64,000 bases of DNA from Actinomycetes bacterium (GTDB lineage Bacteria > Actinomycetota > Thermoleophilia > Solirubrobacterales > 70-9), in NCBI GenBank assembly GCA_016861045.1, contig BOKP01000003.1, positions 373,501 to 437,500 on the forward strand. Reading direction: 5' to 3'. The notes beneath the pieces are model-generated. The model searched no databases and was not told where the DNA came from. It worked only from the letters and a program-made list of their open reading frames with translations. Below, one piece after another: positions 37,007-45,862 of this stretch. Both the position numbers and the translations under genes were made by a program. Each line of letters begins with the position of its first letter. Within the stretch, counting starts at the first letter, position 1.

Positions 37007-37338
37007 CCGCCCTCGCCGGGCACCGGCGGCTCGACCTCGAGCGTGAGCCCGCGAACCGCGACGACCCGGACCGTCTCCCCCACCCCGGCTCCGGCCTCGC
37101 ACTCCGCGTCCCAGATCTCGCCGCGGAGCTTGACGCGGCCGCGCGGGCCGCAGTCCTCGATCACCTCGCCGCGCTCGCCGACCATGCCCTCGCTTCCGGT
37201 CCGGACCCGGATCCGCCGCAGGTAGCGGTTCCAGAAGACCGCCTCGCCGACCTCGAGCAGCGCTCCGGCGACGAGCGCGATCGCGCCCAGTGGCGGGTCG
37301 AGGACCGCGAAGAGGACGAGCCCGACGACGAGCGCCAT
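36994..37338 (-). CDS. NfeD-like membrane/OB-fold protein
   Basis: A short NfeD-type protein of 114 residues: one hydrophobic hairpin (MALVVGLVLFAVLDPPLGAIALVAGALLEVG) and a C-terminal OB fold (GSEGMVGERGEVIEDCGPRGRVKLRGEIWDAE...GETVRVVAVRGLTLEVEP). NfeD proteins act with stomatin-like or SppA-type partners in membrane quality control; no such partner is adjacent. It is 11 bases past the rho-like stop on the same strand, at the end of a long block. Confidence 0.85.
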   Translation of the reverse strand: MALVVGLVLFAVLDPPLGAIALVAGALLEVGEAVFWNRYLRRIRVRTGSEGMVGERGEVIEDCGPRGRVKLRGEIWDAECEAGAGVGETVRVVAVRGLTLEVEPPVPGEGGQRR

Positions 37339-37349
37339 GTCTCGGGCCC

Positions 37350-38669
37350 TCAGCCGCGGATCGAGGCGAGGGCGGCGGCGTTGTCGGACGTGGCCTCGAT
37401 CAGGCGCCGCACCTCGGCCGCCGCGGCCTCGGCCCCGAGCCCGCCGATCTCCGCCCGCAGGCGCCGTGCGGCTTCGAGCTCGGCCGGCCCGCGCAGGTGC
37501 TCCTCCCCCGCGATCCGCGACGCGGCGAAGTCGATCGCGGGGTAGACGCCGCTGGAGGCAAGCCCGGGATCGAGGACGATCAGCACGTTCTCGGTGGTCT
37601 CCAGGCTGCGCTCGACGCCGCCCTCGTCCTCGCCGCCGTCGCCGAGGGTGGTCGCGATCACGGTCAGCGATCCGACGCCCTCCTCGGCGGTCTCCCGACC
37701 GGCGCCGAAGATCGGCTTCGCGCGGCCGGGATCGTCGGCGGCCACGGCGATCCGCGAGATCGAGTCGATCAGGAGCACGACGTCGCTTCCGGCCTCGGCG
37801 CGGCGGCTGGCGCGGCCGAGCGCGAGCTCGACCAGCCGCAGCTGCTCGCCGGATCGCATCTCGGCGGTGGCGACGGCGACGTCGGCCTCGGGGGCGGCCT
37901 CGCGCCACGCCTCGACCTCCTCGGGCCGCTCGTCGATCAACAGGACCACGAGCTCGGCACCGCTTGCGGCGAGGGAGCGGGCGAGCGCCCGCAGGAGCGT
38001 CGTCCGGCCCGACCCCGGCCGCGAATCGACGAGCACGCGCTGGCCGTAGGCGAGCGGGAGCAGCAGATCGATCGAGCGCAGGAGCAGGGCTTCGCCATCG
38101 CCCGCCTCCGGACCGGAGGAGAGGTCGATTCGGCGGCTCGGGTGGACCGGGGTCGCGACCGCGAGCCGCGGGCGCTCCTCGCCGGGGGCGACGCCGTTGA
38201 TCGTGTCGACGTGGATCAGGGCCGGGTAGCGCTCGCCGCGGCGCGGCCGCCGAGCCGGGCCGGCGACCTCGTCGCCGCGCTCCATCTCGCAGCGGCGGAT
38301 CTGCGACGGGGAGACGTAGACGTCCTCCTCGCCGGACTCGAGCCCGAAGCGGCGGATGAAGCCGTGCCCCCGCGGCGTGATGTCGAGCACTCCCGCCACC
38401 GGCTCGCCCTGCTCCTCTCCGGCCGGCTCCTCGCCGGCCTCAGGCTCGCCGCGACCGTCACCCCGCCGGCGACGCGAGCGGCGCCCGGGCCGCGGTCGGT
38501 CCGGCTCGCGCCCGCCGCCGGGGTCGATCCCGGCGGCGGCCTCGGGGTCGCGTTCGAGGATCGCCGCGATCAGCTCCGGGCGCGGGAGCAGGCGGAAGCG
38601 GTCGACGCCGAGCTCGGCCGCGCGCCGGTGAAGCGCCGAGATGTGCTCGCTGTCGAGGGCCGTGGCCAC
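37350..38669 (-). CDS. rho: Rho-type termination factor with altered P-loop
   Basis: A 439-residue Rho homologue. The Rho_N-like helical part is at residues 6-40, followed by an Arg/Glu/Gly-rich insert. The RNA-binding OB fold (VLDITPRGHGFIRRFGLESGEEDVYVSPSQI) spans about 92-160, and the RecA-like domain comes after. LIDERPEEVEAW and VVLLIDSISRIA are kept. The P-loop reads SRPGSGRTT, so Arg222 replaces the nucleotide-binding lysine of the usual PPKAGKT. The Q-loop segment (TGGVD type) is shortened to AADDPGRAKPIFGAGRET. It may be a divergent paralogue or a Rho adapted to Arg. The start is GTG 38669. Confidence 0.85.
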   Translation of the reverse strand: MATALDSEHISALHRRAAELGVDRFRLLPRPELIAAILERDPEAAAGIDPGGGREPDRPRPGRRSRRRRGDGRGEPEAGEEPAGEEQGEPVAGVLDITPRGHGFIRRFGLESGEEDVYVSPSQIRRCEMERGDEVAGPARRPRRGERYPALIHVDTINGVAPGEERPRLAVATPVHPSRRIDLSSGPEAGDGEALLLRSIDLLLPLAYGQRVLVDSRPGSGRTTLLRALARSLAASGAELVVLLIDERPEEVEAWREAAPEADVAVATAEMRSGEQLRLVELALGRASRRAEAGSDVVLLIDSISRIAVAADDPGRAKPIFGAGRETAEEGVGSLTVIATTLGDGGEDEGGVERSLETTENVLIVLDPGLASSGVYPAIDFAASRIAGEEHLRGPAELEAARRLRAEIGGLGAEAAAAEVRRLIEATSDNAAALASIRG

Positions 38670-38714
38670 GGGGCGGAGGATATAGCGCGGCGGGCGCCGG
38701 TCCGGCGGCCCGGG

Positions 38715-40421
38715 TCAGGCCGCGGCTCCGGCGGGATCGGCTCCGGCGTCGGCGAGCTCGTCGGGCCAGCGGTCCGCCTCGGCCGCGATCCGCTCGCTGC
38801 CCCAGCCGAGCTCGGCCCCGAGCGCCGCGGCCGCAGGGCGCACCGACTCCGGGGTCCGGAGCTGCGGCGCCGCGAGCAGGGCGAGCCGGGTGCGCCGCAG
38901 GAGCACGTCGGCGAGCGAGCGCGCCTGCTCGGCGCGAGCAGCCACCGCGACCTCGGCGAGCAGGTCCGGCTGGCCGTCGACGATCGGGCGGGCGAGCTCG
39001 GGACGCTCCGCGGCCACGGCCAGGACCCGGCGGGCGGCGTGCCCGTAGCGGAACGCGAGCAGGGCCCGCCAACCCTCCGGGAGGGAGCCGCCGTCGAGGC
39101 CTTCGGGCGGCTCGAGGTCTTCCTCGGAGGCCTCCATCCCGAGCGGGATCTCGGCGGTGTGGCAGGGCGCCTCCCGGTCCTCGCGCATCGCGATCCGGTC
39201 GACGACGGACTTCGCCATCCGCCGCCAGGTCGTCAGCTTGCCGCCGGTTATCGTCAACATCCCCGACGACGTCTCGTAGAGCTCCGCCTTGCGCGAGATG
39301 TCGACCGACTTCTTCGGGTCGCCGGTCGAGATCAGCGGCCGCACCCCGGCGTAGGCGCCGGTCAGGTCGGCGACGCCGATCGCGGTGCCGAAGTAGGCGT
39401 TGACGGCGTCGAGCAGGTATTCGACGTCCCCGTCGCCGGGACGGACGTGGTCGATGTCGCCGTCGTAGTCGTTGTCGGTGGTGCCGACGAGGACGCGCCC
39501 GTACCAGGGCAGGACGAAGATCGTCCGGTCGGCGCCGGCGGGGACGATGCAGGCGGCCCCTTCGAGCGGAAGCAGCGCCAGCGGCAGGGTCAGGTGGGTG
39601 CCGCGGCTGGGCGCGATCCGCGGCACCTCTGCCTCGTCGAGGATCTCCCCGGGCCTGATCCGGTCGGCCCAGACGCCGGTCGCGTTGACGACGTTCGCGG
39701 CCTCGATCTCGACCGTCCCGCCGGACTCCCCGCAGCGGCAGACGACGCCGGCGGCGCGGCCGTCGCGCTCGAGCAGCGAGACGACGTCGAGCCGGTTCGC
39801 GGCGACGGCGCCGAACCGCTCCGCCTCGCCGAGGATCGTCAGCACCAGCCGCGCGTCGTCGGTCTGGCAGTCGTAGAACAGGTAGGCGGACTTCGGGTCC
39901 CGCGGCGCCAGCGCCGGAACCAGCTCGACAACCTCCTCGGCGGGAATCGTCCGGTGGCGGTCGGGCGACCAGTTCGACGAATCGGGCTCATCGCCCTCGT
40001 CGCGGCGCCCTCGCCGCTCGCGCCGCTCGCGCCGGGAGCCGCGGCTGCTCGCCATCACGTCGTACATGTTGAGGCCGATGCCGACCCGGAGGTCGCGGCG
40101 CTCGTCGCCGAGCGTCGGCACCAGGTACGGCGTCGGATAGACGAGGTGCGGGGCGAGCCGGACGAGCAGCTGGCGCTCGAGCAGCGCCTCGCGGACCAGG
40201 CCGAGGTCGAAGTTCTGCAGGTAGCGGAGCCCTCCGTGGACCATCTTCGAGGAACGGCTCGAGGTCCCGACCGCCCAGTCGTCGCGCTCGACGATCGCGG
40301 TCGAGTACCCGCGCGAGGCGGCGTCGAGGGCGACGCCCGCGCCGGTCACGCCGCCGCCGACGACGACCACGTCGAACCGCTCCGCGGTCAGCTCGGCCAG
40401 TGCGCTCTCGCGCGCGATCAC
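38715..40421 (-). CDS. glpD: Glycerol-3-phosphate dehydrogenase
   Basis: FAD-dependent, membrane-associated oxidation of glycerol-3-phosphate to DHAP. The FAD loop is DVVVVGGGVTGAGVALDAASRGY, then SSRSSKMVHGGLRYLQ and the active-site region GVRPLISTGDPKKSVDISRKAEL. The length of 568 residues includes a highly charged insertion (about SRRERRERRGRRDEGDE) near residue 140. GTG 40421 overlaps the stop of the S-component/toroid gene as GTGA, so it is translationally tied to the B12-type ECF operon, an unexpected partner. Confidence 0.94.
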   Translation of the reverse strand: MIARESALAELTAERFDVVVVGGGVTGAGVALDAASRGYSTAIVERDDWAVGTSSRSSKMVHGGLRYLQNFDLGLVREALLERQLLVRLAPHLVYPTPYLVPTLGDERRDLRVGIGLNMYDVMASSRGSRRERRERRGRRDEGDEPDSSNWSPDRHRTIPAEEVVELVPALAPRDPKSAYLFYDCQTDDARLVLTILGEAERFGAVAANRLDVVSLLERDGRAAGVVCRCGESGGTVEIEAANVVNATGVWADRIRPGEILDEAEVPRIAPSRGTHLTLPLALLPLEGAACIVPAGADRTIFVLPWYGRVLVGTTDNDYDGDIDHVRPGDGDVEYLLDAVNAYFGTAIGVADLTGAYAGVRPLISTGDPKKSVDISRKAELYETSSGMLTITGGKLTTWRRMAKSVVDRIAMREDREAPCHTAEIPLGMEASEEDLEPPEGLDGGSLPEGWRALLAFRYGHAARRVLAVAAERPELARPIVDGQPDLLAEVAVAARAEQARSLADVLLRRTRLALLAAPQLRTPESVRPAAAALGAELGWGSERIAAEADRWPDELADAGADPAGAAA

Positions 40422-42370
40422 GGCAGCCTGCGGCTGAACCAGAGAAAGCCGACGCCGAGCAGCGTCGCGAGGCCGCCGAGGCCGCCGAGCAGGACCGGGG
40501 TCGAGGGTGCCTCGAACTTCTCCCCGCCGCCGTCGGGCTCGATGCCGGCCCCGCCGGCGGCGATCCGCTCGCGGTCGGCCCCGCTGAGGCTCGGGCCGGA
40601 GCCCTCGGGCGCGACCTCGTCCTCGGACGTCGCGCCACCCGGGCTCGTTGTGGTCGTGCCGGCGCCGGCGCCGGCGTCGTAGAGGTCGCCGAGATCGGTC
40701 CCGGAAGGACTGTACGCGCCGGAGTCGGGGGCGGGCGTCGAGGGGTCCGGGTAGGAGCCTCCTCCTCCTCCGCCACCGCCGCCGCCACCGCCGCCGCCAC
40801 CGCCGCCACCGCCGCCGCCCGGGGCCGGACCCCGTGGCACGGCGCCGATCGGGAACGGAGCGTCGTAGGCGGCGGTGAGCCCCTGGGCGGTCACCCAGAC
40901 GGGGGTCTGGTCGCTGTCGCTCGAGTAGGTGTAATGGCCGTCGGAGTGCTGGCGGCGGCGGAGGAAGTCGTGGGGGCTCCTGCTCCCCTGCTTGAAGGCG
41001 CCGGGCCTGGCACCGGCCGCGACGATCCCCTGGACCGCCCATGCCGTGGACTGCGTGTTCGATCCGGCGCCCTCGCTCAGCGACCAGCCGCCGGTCCCGT
41101 GCTGTGCCTTGCGCAGCCAGTCCAGCCCGACATCCGTTTCCCGGTTGCCGCCGGGGGCGACGGCGAGGGCCTGCAGCGCCGCGCCGGTGCTGTCGGGCTC
41201 GCTGTCGCCCGACGGGGTCGAGCCCCAGCCCCCGTTTCCGTTCTGGGCCTGCCGCAACCACTTCGAGGACTTGCCGAGCTTCGAGCGATCGACCTTGGCG
41301 GCGCGCAGCGCGAGGATTCCGTAGGCGGTCAGGTTGACCTGCTTCTCGAAGGAGCCGTCGCGCCCGCGGCGGTCGCGCAGCTCCGCGACGAGGTCGCGGC
41401 CCGCGAAGGAACGCGGATCGACCCCGGCGGCGACGAGGGCGAGCGTCGTCAGCTCGAGGTCGCCGGTCGAGCTGATCTCGGACGCGCGGCCGCGGAGGAA
41501 GTCGACCGGGTCCCTCCCGTGCCCGTGGACGTCGCGCGGGTTGACCCCTCCCGCGGCGAGCCCGAGCATCGCCCAGCCGGTCATGCCGACGCTCGACTCC
41601 GCCCCGGGCTCGCTGCCGAAGCCGCCGTTGCGGTTCTGCGACCCGCCGAGCCAGAGCAGGGCCAGCCCCCTGTCGGCCGCCTCCCCGCGCGCGGGCGCGA
41701 GCAGCGGCGTGGCGACGCACAGGGCGACGACCGCGCAGGCGACGACGCGGCCGATCGGCCGGTCGCTCCAGCGGTGCTCGGACCGGTCCCGGTACCGGTC
41801 GAGGATGCGGACGAGGGCCGGACCCGCTGCGAGCATCAGCGTGAAGTTACCCGCTGCATGGACCAGATTGAACGGTATTCCGCGCACCGACAGCGCCAGG
41901 TAGCGGTCCAGTGACTGCTCGCCCCCATAGCTGACCATCACCGACAGGTCGAGCAGCGCCCCGTAGGCGAGGCCGGCGAGGCCGGCCCAGACGGCGAGCC
42001 GGAGCCGACCGGCGTCGCGGCCGTGGACGCGGGCGAGCACGGCGCCGGCGACGCCGACGAGACCCCAACCCGCCATCTGCCACGGCGTCCACGGCCCCTG
42101 TCCGAGCCAGAAGTTCGAGACGAGCCCGGCGAGCGCGCCGACCGCGAACCCGGGGCCGCCGCCGAGCGCGTAGCCGGCGAGGAGGGCGACGTCCGTGGTC
42201 GCGACGAGGTTCGGGATCGGCGCCAGCGCCACACGACCGGCGACAGCCAGCGCCGCGAGCGCGGCGACCGCGGCGACCACCCGCGCCGAGGGCCGGGAGC
42301 GCTCGAACCAGGCGAACCCCGCGAGGATCGCGAGGGCGAGGATCGCAAGCGACGCCCCCTGCCAGCTCAC
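40418..42370 (-). CDS. ECF S component fused to an alpha/alpha-toroid domain
   Basis: A 650-residue membrane protein. Residues 1-195 hold about six helices and match ECF substrate-binding subunits of the cobalamin-type group (LLAGYALGGGPGFAVGALAGLVSNFWLGQGPWTPWQM in pieces). A seventh helix (about 209-226) leads to a toroid at about 236-500 with prenyltransferase/squalene-cyclase-like repeats: SQNRNGGFGSEP, RRGRDGSFEKQ, AQNGNGGWGSTPSG, AQHGTGGWSLSEG, RRQHSDGHYTY. Then come 21 consecutive glycines (518-538), a Ser/Thr/Pro-rich stretch and a C-terminal helix with RR after it (624-650). Topology puts the toroid outside the cell. The same fold forms the alpha domain of intrinsic factor and transcobalamin, and the operon has a B12 riboswitch, so cobalamin is the likely ligand. 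Confidence 0.88.
   Translation of the reverse strand: MSWQGASLAILALAILAGFAWFERSRPSARVVAAVAALAALAVAGRVALAPIPNLVATTDVALLAGYALGGGPGFAVGALAGLVSNFWLGQGPWTPWQMAGWGLVGVAGAVLARVHGRDAGRLRLAVWAGLAGLAYGALLDLSVMVSYGGEQSLDRYLALSVRGIPFNLVHAAGNFTLMLAAGPALVRILDRYRDRSEHRWSDRPIGRVVACAVVALCVATPLLAPARGEAADRGLALLWLGGSQNRNGGFGSEPGAESSVGMTGWAMLGLAAGGVNPRDVHGHGRDPVDFLRGRASEISSTGDLELTTLALVAAGVDPRSFAGRDLVAELRDRRGRDGSFEKQVNLTAYGILALRAAKVDRSKLGKSSKWLRQAQNGNGGWGSTPSGDSEPDSTGAALQALAVAPGGNRETDVGLDWLRKAQHGTGGWSLSEGAGSNTQSTAWAVQGIVAAGARPGAFKQGSRSPHDFLRRRQHSDGHYTYSSDSDQTPVWVTAQGLTAAYDAPFPIGAVPRGPAPGGGGGGGGGGGGGGGGGGGGGSYPDPSTPAPDSGAYSPSGTDLGDLYDAGAGAGTTTTSPGGATSEDEVAPEGSGPSLSGADRERIAAGGAGIEPDGGGEKFEAPSTPVLLGGLGGLATLLGVGFLWFSRRLP
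40757..40819 (-). repeat. Poly-glycine codon run (21 codons)
   Basis: An uninterrupted run of GGC, GGT and GGA codons inside the S-component/toroid gene. It encodes a flexible tether between the extracellular toroid and the C-terminal membrane anchor. The run is a likely site of length variation by replication slippage, always in frame. Confidence 0.85.
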
Positions 42371-43992
42371 CGCGCCTCCTCGCGTGCGAGCGGGTCACGC
42401 GGGGCCGCCAGCAGCGGCGCCCCACCCTCCGGCGTGATCGCCCGGCCGCCGGTTACCCGCGCGGTCTCGGTCGCGAAGTACCAGCCGCCGCCGAGCAGGT
42501 CGCCGGGCGCGCCGTCGGCGATGACGCGACCGCGCGCGAGCAGGACCACCCGGGTCGCGAACCGCGCCGCGAACTCGACGTCGTGGGTGGCGACGAGCAC
42601 CCCCGCCCCGCGCCCGGCCAGCCCCCCGATCCAGCCGGCGAGATCCTCCTTGCGGGCGCGGTCGAGGCCGCGGGTCGGCTCGTCGAGGCAGACCAGGCCG
42701 CCCGGCTCGCCGCCGGCTCCGCGCCCCGCCATCGCGATCGCGAGGGCCAGCCGCTGACGCTCGCCTCCGGAGAGGTCGCGCGGGTCGGCGTCGCCGGCGA
42801 CGTCGAGGCCGACGGCGGCGAGGGCGGCCGCCCCGGCGTCGCCGGGAAGCTCCTCGTCGACCCGCTCGCGGACGAAGTAGTCGTCGGGGCGCTGGCTCAG
42901 CATCGCGGCGCCCGCGGGGACCTCGATCGAGCCGGATGCGGGAGCCAGGATCCCGGCCGCGGCGCGCAGCAGCGTCGTCTTGCCGGCGCCGTTCGGCCCC
43001 ATGAGCGCCACCCGCTCGCCCGGGTCGAGGACGAGGTCGAGGCCGCGCAGCGCCTCGCGCGGGTCGGCGCGGGAGCCGAGCTCGACCCGGAGGCGCCGGC
43101 AGCGCAGCGCCAGGCCCTCTCCCGCGGGCGGCTCCCCGACCGGGCGCCTGTCGGCCGGCCGCGCGGCGACGCCGGCCGGTACCAGCGAGCGCGCCTGCTT
43201 GACGGTGACCGGGCTCGCCGGGAGCCCCGCGAGGTCGAAGAGCCGTGCGATCGGCGTCGCGAGCTCCGGCGCCGGGCCCAGCATCGCCGCCCCGAAGCGC
43301 CCCGGCGGCCCGTCGTAGAGGACCCGCCCGGCGTCGAGGGCGACGACCCGGTCGGCCGCGGCGAGGCAGCGCTCGAGCCGGTGCTCGCCGAGCACGACGG
43401 CGATTCCCGACTCCTCGTTGAGCCGGCGCAGGAGCGCGATCAGCTCCTCCCCCGCGACCGGGTCGAGCTGCGAGGTCGGCTCGTCGAGGAGCAGCAGCGG
43501 CGGCCCCGCGACGAGCGCCGCGCCGAGCGCGACCCGCTGCAGCTCGCCGCCGGAGAGCGAGTCGGTCGTGCGATCCAGAAGCGGCTCGATCGCGAGCGCC
43601 AGCGCCGCCTCCTCGACGGCGCGGGCGATCTCGCCGGCGCCGGCGCCGCGCAGCTCGAGCGGCAGCTCGAGCTCAGCGCGGACCGTGGTCGAGACCACCT
43701 GCGTCTCCGGCTCCTGTGCCACGAACCCGACCGCGGCCGCAAGCTCGGCCGGTCCGGTCTCACGCGTCGAGCGCCCGGCGACGGCGACGGCGCCGGCGAT
43801 CTCGCCGCCGTGGAAATGGGGAACGAGGCCGCAGGCGGCGCGAAGCAACGTGCTCTTGCCCGAGCCCGAGCGACCGGCGAGGACGACGAACTCGCCCGCC
43901 CCGACCCGAAGGTCGACGCCGGCGAGCGCCAGCCCCGGCGCCCCCGGGTAGCGGTACTCGAGCCGCTCGATCGCGAGCGCGGCCTCAGTCAC
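42367..43992 (-). CDS. ECF transporter ATPase, two fused cassettes
   Basis: Two complete ABC ATPase domains in one 541-residue chain replace the usual EcfA1/EcfA2 pair. Cassette 1: Walker A GRSGSGKST, Q-loop AQEPETQ, signature LSGGELQR, Walker B LLLLDEPTSQLDP, switch His in GEHRLE. Cassette 2: GPNGAGKTT, SQRPDDY, LSGGERQR, LVCLDEPTRGLD, ATHDVEF. All catalytic residues are present in both halves. It energises the S component and EcfT encoded on either side. GTG 43992 overlaps ecfT by eight bases, and the stop overlaps the S-component start as GTGA. Confidence 0.95.
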   Translation of the reverse strand: MTEAALAIERLEYRYPGAPGLALAGVDLRVGAGEFVVLAGRSGSGKSTLLRAACGLVPHFHGGEIAGAVAVAGRSTRETGPAELAAAVGFVAQEPETQVVSTTVRAELELPLELRGAGAGEIARAVEEAALALAIEPLLDRTTDSLSGGELQRVALGAALVAGPPLLLLDEPTSQLDPVAGEELIALLRRLNEESGIAVVLGEHRLERCLAAADRVVALDAGRVLYDGPPGRFGAAMLGPAPELATPIARLFDLAGLPASPVTVKQARSLVPAGVAARPADRRPVGEPPAGEGLALRCRRLRVELGSRADPREALRGLDLVLDPGERVALMGPNGAGKTTLLRAAAGILAPASGSIEVPAGAAMLSQRPDDYFVRERVDEELPGDAGAAALAAVGLDVAGDADPRDLSGGERQRLALAIAMAGRGAGGEPGGLVCLDEPTRGLDRARKEDLAGWIGGLAGRGAGVLVATHDVEFAARFATRVVLLARGRVIADGAPGDLLGGGWYFATETARVTGGRAITPEGGAPLLAAPRDPLAREEAR

Positions 43993-44881
43993 GGCCGCCG
44001 TCCCGGCTGCGGAGCAGGTCCCCGAGCAGCGGCGCCAGCGCGACCGCGGGGATGGCCAGGGCCGTGACCGCCACCGCCGGCCCGGCGTCGATCGCGAGCC
44101 GCGGGTACGCGTCGAAGCCGGCCGCTCCGGTCAGGGCGAGGGCGGCGACGAGGGCCATGCCCGCGAGGCCGGAGGCCAAGAGCCCCGCCTCGCCGGGCTG
44201 GCGCCGGTGGCGCGGTCGGAACGGCCGGCGCGCGAGCGCGTAGCCGCGGAGCTCGAGCGTCGCGGCCAAGTCCACGGAGCGGTCGAGCGATCCCGCGACC
44301 AGGCGGCGCGCGAGCGCGGCGCGGCCGACCGGCGCGGCGGCCGGCCCGCGCAGGCGGCCGGCCTCCGCCAGGCGGGAGCCGTCGGCCGCGGCGACCGGGA
44401 CGAGACGGCTGACCAGGGTGGCGGTCAGCGCCGAGCGGGCGGCGAGCGGGCGGATCGCGCGCAGCACGCGGTCGGGATCGACGCAGGCCGACCAGACGGC
44501 GAACACGAGCAGCGCGACGACTATCCGCAGCGCCAGCACCACCCCCTCCGCGAGCGCCTCGAGGGTGATGTCGACGCGCCCGAGCACCGGCAGGTCGAAC
44601 CCGCGGATCAGGATCGTGGCGCCGCGCTGGGAGGCGATCGCGTTGACGGCCGCGACCGTCAGCGCGAGGCCGCCGGCGAATCGCGCCGGCCGCGCCACCG
44701 CGCCGCCGGCGCCGGCGGCGAGACCGGCAAGGGCTGCGGCGACGCCGGCGGCGAGCAGGACGAACGGGTTGGCGAAGGCGAACGCGAGCGTGGCCAGCGG
44801 CGCCAGGTAGACGGCGACGATCCAGGGACGCGCCCGGCCCAGCGGCCCGCGGCGAGGGGCGTAGGCGAAGAGCGAGCTCAC
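43985..44881 (-). CDS. ecfT: ECF transporter T component
   Basis: Scaffold membrane subunit linking the ATPases to the S component. It is a 298-residue CbiQ/EcfT-family protein with several hydrophobic helices. The two coupling motifs that bind the ATPases are recognisable as LAEAGRLRG and TLELRGYAL. FDLPVLGRVDITLEALAEGVVLALRIV is a family block. GTG 44881 overlaps the stop of the DUF4430 lipoprotein gene as GTGA. Confidence 0.92.
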   Translation of the reverse strand: MSSLFAYAPRRGPLGRARPWIVAVYLAPLATLAFAFANPFVLLAAGVAAALAGLAAGAGGAVARPARFAGGLALTVAAVNAIASQRGATILIRGFDLPVLGRVDITLEALAEGVVLALRIVVALLVFAVWSACVDPDRVLRAIRPLAARSALTATLVSRLVPVAAADGSRLAEAGRLRGPAAAPVGRAALARRLVAGSLDRSVDLAATLELRGYALARRPFRPRHRRQPGEAGLLASGLAGMALVAALALTGAAGFDAYPRLAIDAGPAVAVTALAIPAVALAPLLGDLLRSRDGGRD

Positions 44882-45840
44882 GGGCAGCGGGCCTCCGGCG
44901 CCTCCGCCGGCGCGGCGGCGGGAACCGGCTGGACGCGGCCGTCGGCGAGGGCGACCGCGTAGCGGTCCCGGAGGACGCCGCTTCCGAGCGCCGCGGCCGC
45001 GGCGCCGGCGGCGGGAGCGTCGGTGCCGGTCACGACCCAGGTCGGCTGCTCCTCGCCGCGGCGCACGGCCGCGATCAGCGCAGCGTCGTCGAGCCGCAGC
45101 GCCGGCCGGCCGCGCTCGTCCTCGACGGTGAGCGCGAGCTCGCCCCGGCAGCGCCCGAAGGTCGCGTAGACGCCGCTCTCGCCCGGCCCGGATTCGATCG
45201 ATCGCGCCGCCGGGTCGTCGCGGATCTCCCCCCAGGGGCCGACGAGCAGCCGCAGGGACCCCGGCGCGCTCCTCGGCGCCGCCGGCGCGATCGTCCGGGC
45301 ATCGACCCCGGCTGCGGCGAGCGCGGCGCCGGCCGGCTCGCAATCGGCGCGGGACGTGAGGCACTGGACTACGACCGAAGGCGGGTCGCCGCCCTCCCCG
45401 TGCAGGAACGGCTCCGGCCAGGAGCCGACGACCGCCGGCACGCGATAGGCCGCCTGCCAGTAGCGGTAGTCCCACCAGATCCGGTCGCCCGCGAGCACCC
45501 GCCGCTCGCCCGAGCCGACGTCGGACCAGTAGCCGTTGACGAAGAAGAACCAGTCCTCGTCGCCGCCGCCGGCGGTGCTGCCGGCATAGCCGTCGATCGA
45601 ATCGACGAAGTTGTCGCCGTAGGACGTCTCGAGGTCGGCGTGGGCATCGAGGAAGCGGACCACCGTGTCGGTCTCGGCCGGGTCCTCCAGCGTCGCCGCG
45701 ACCATCGGCACGGCACCGAACTCGCGGGTCACCCGCAGCGACGCCTCGCCGGGCACGGCCTCGCCGGGACCGAAGCCGCAACCGGCCGCCGCGGCGAGCG
45801 CGGTCACCGCCGCGGCGAGCGCGATCGCGCGCGGCATCAT
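44878..45840 (-). CDS. DUF4430 lipoprotein (transcobalamin beta-domain-like)
   Basis: A 320-residue lipoprotein. The signal peptide ends in AAAAGC with the lipidated Cys at 21. Residues about 34-130 match DUF4430: TVVRFLDAHADLETSYGDNFVDSIDGYAG, then DWFFFVNGYWSDVGSGERRVLAGDRIWWDYRYW, with the aromatic-rich strands typical of the domain that forms the beta half of intrinsic factor/transcobalamin. The C-terminal half is alpha/beta and unassigned. It lies directly before ecfT with a GTGA overlap, so it is likely a surface-tethered ligand-capture subunit of the ECF system. Confidence 0.82.
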   Translation of the reverse strand: MMPRAIALAAAVTALAAAAGCGFGPGEAVPGEASLRVTREFGAVPMVAATLEDPAETDTVVRFLDAHADLETSYGDNFVDSIDGYAGSTAGGGDEDWFFFVNGYWSDVGSGERRVLAGDRIWWDYRYWQAAYRVPAVVGSWPEPFLHGEGGDPPSVVVQCLTSRADCEPAGAALAAAGVDARTIAPAAPRSAPGSLRLLVGPWGEIRDDPAARSIESGPGESGVYATFGRCRGELALTVEDERGRPALRLDDAALIAAVRRGEEQPTWVVTGTDAPAAGAAAAALGSGVLRDRYAVALADGRVQPVPAAAPAEAPEARCP

Positions 45841-45862
45841 CGCGCTCCGGACCGGCCCGGCC

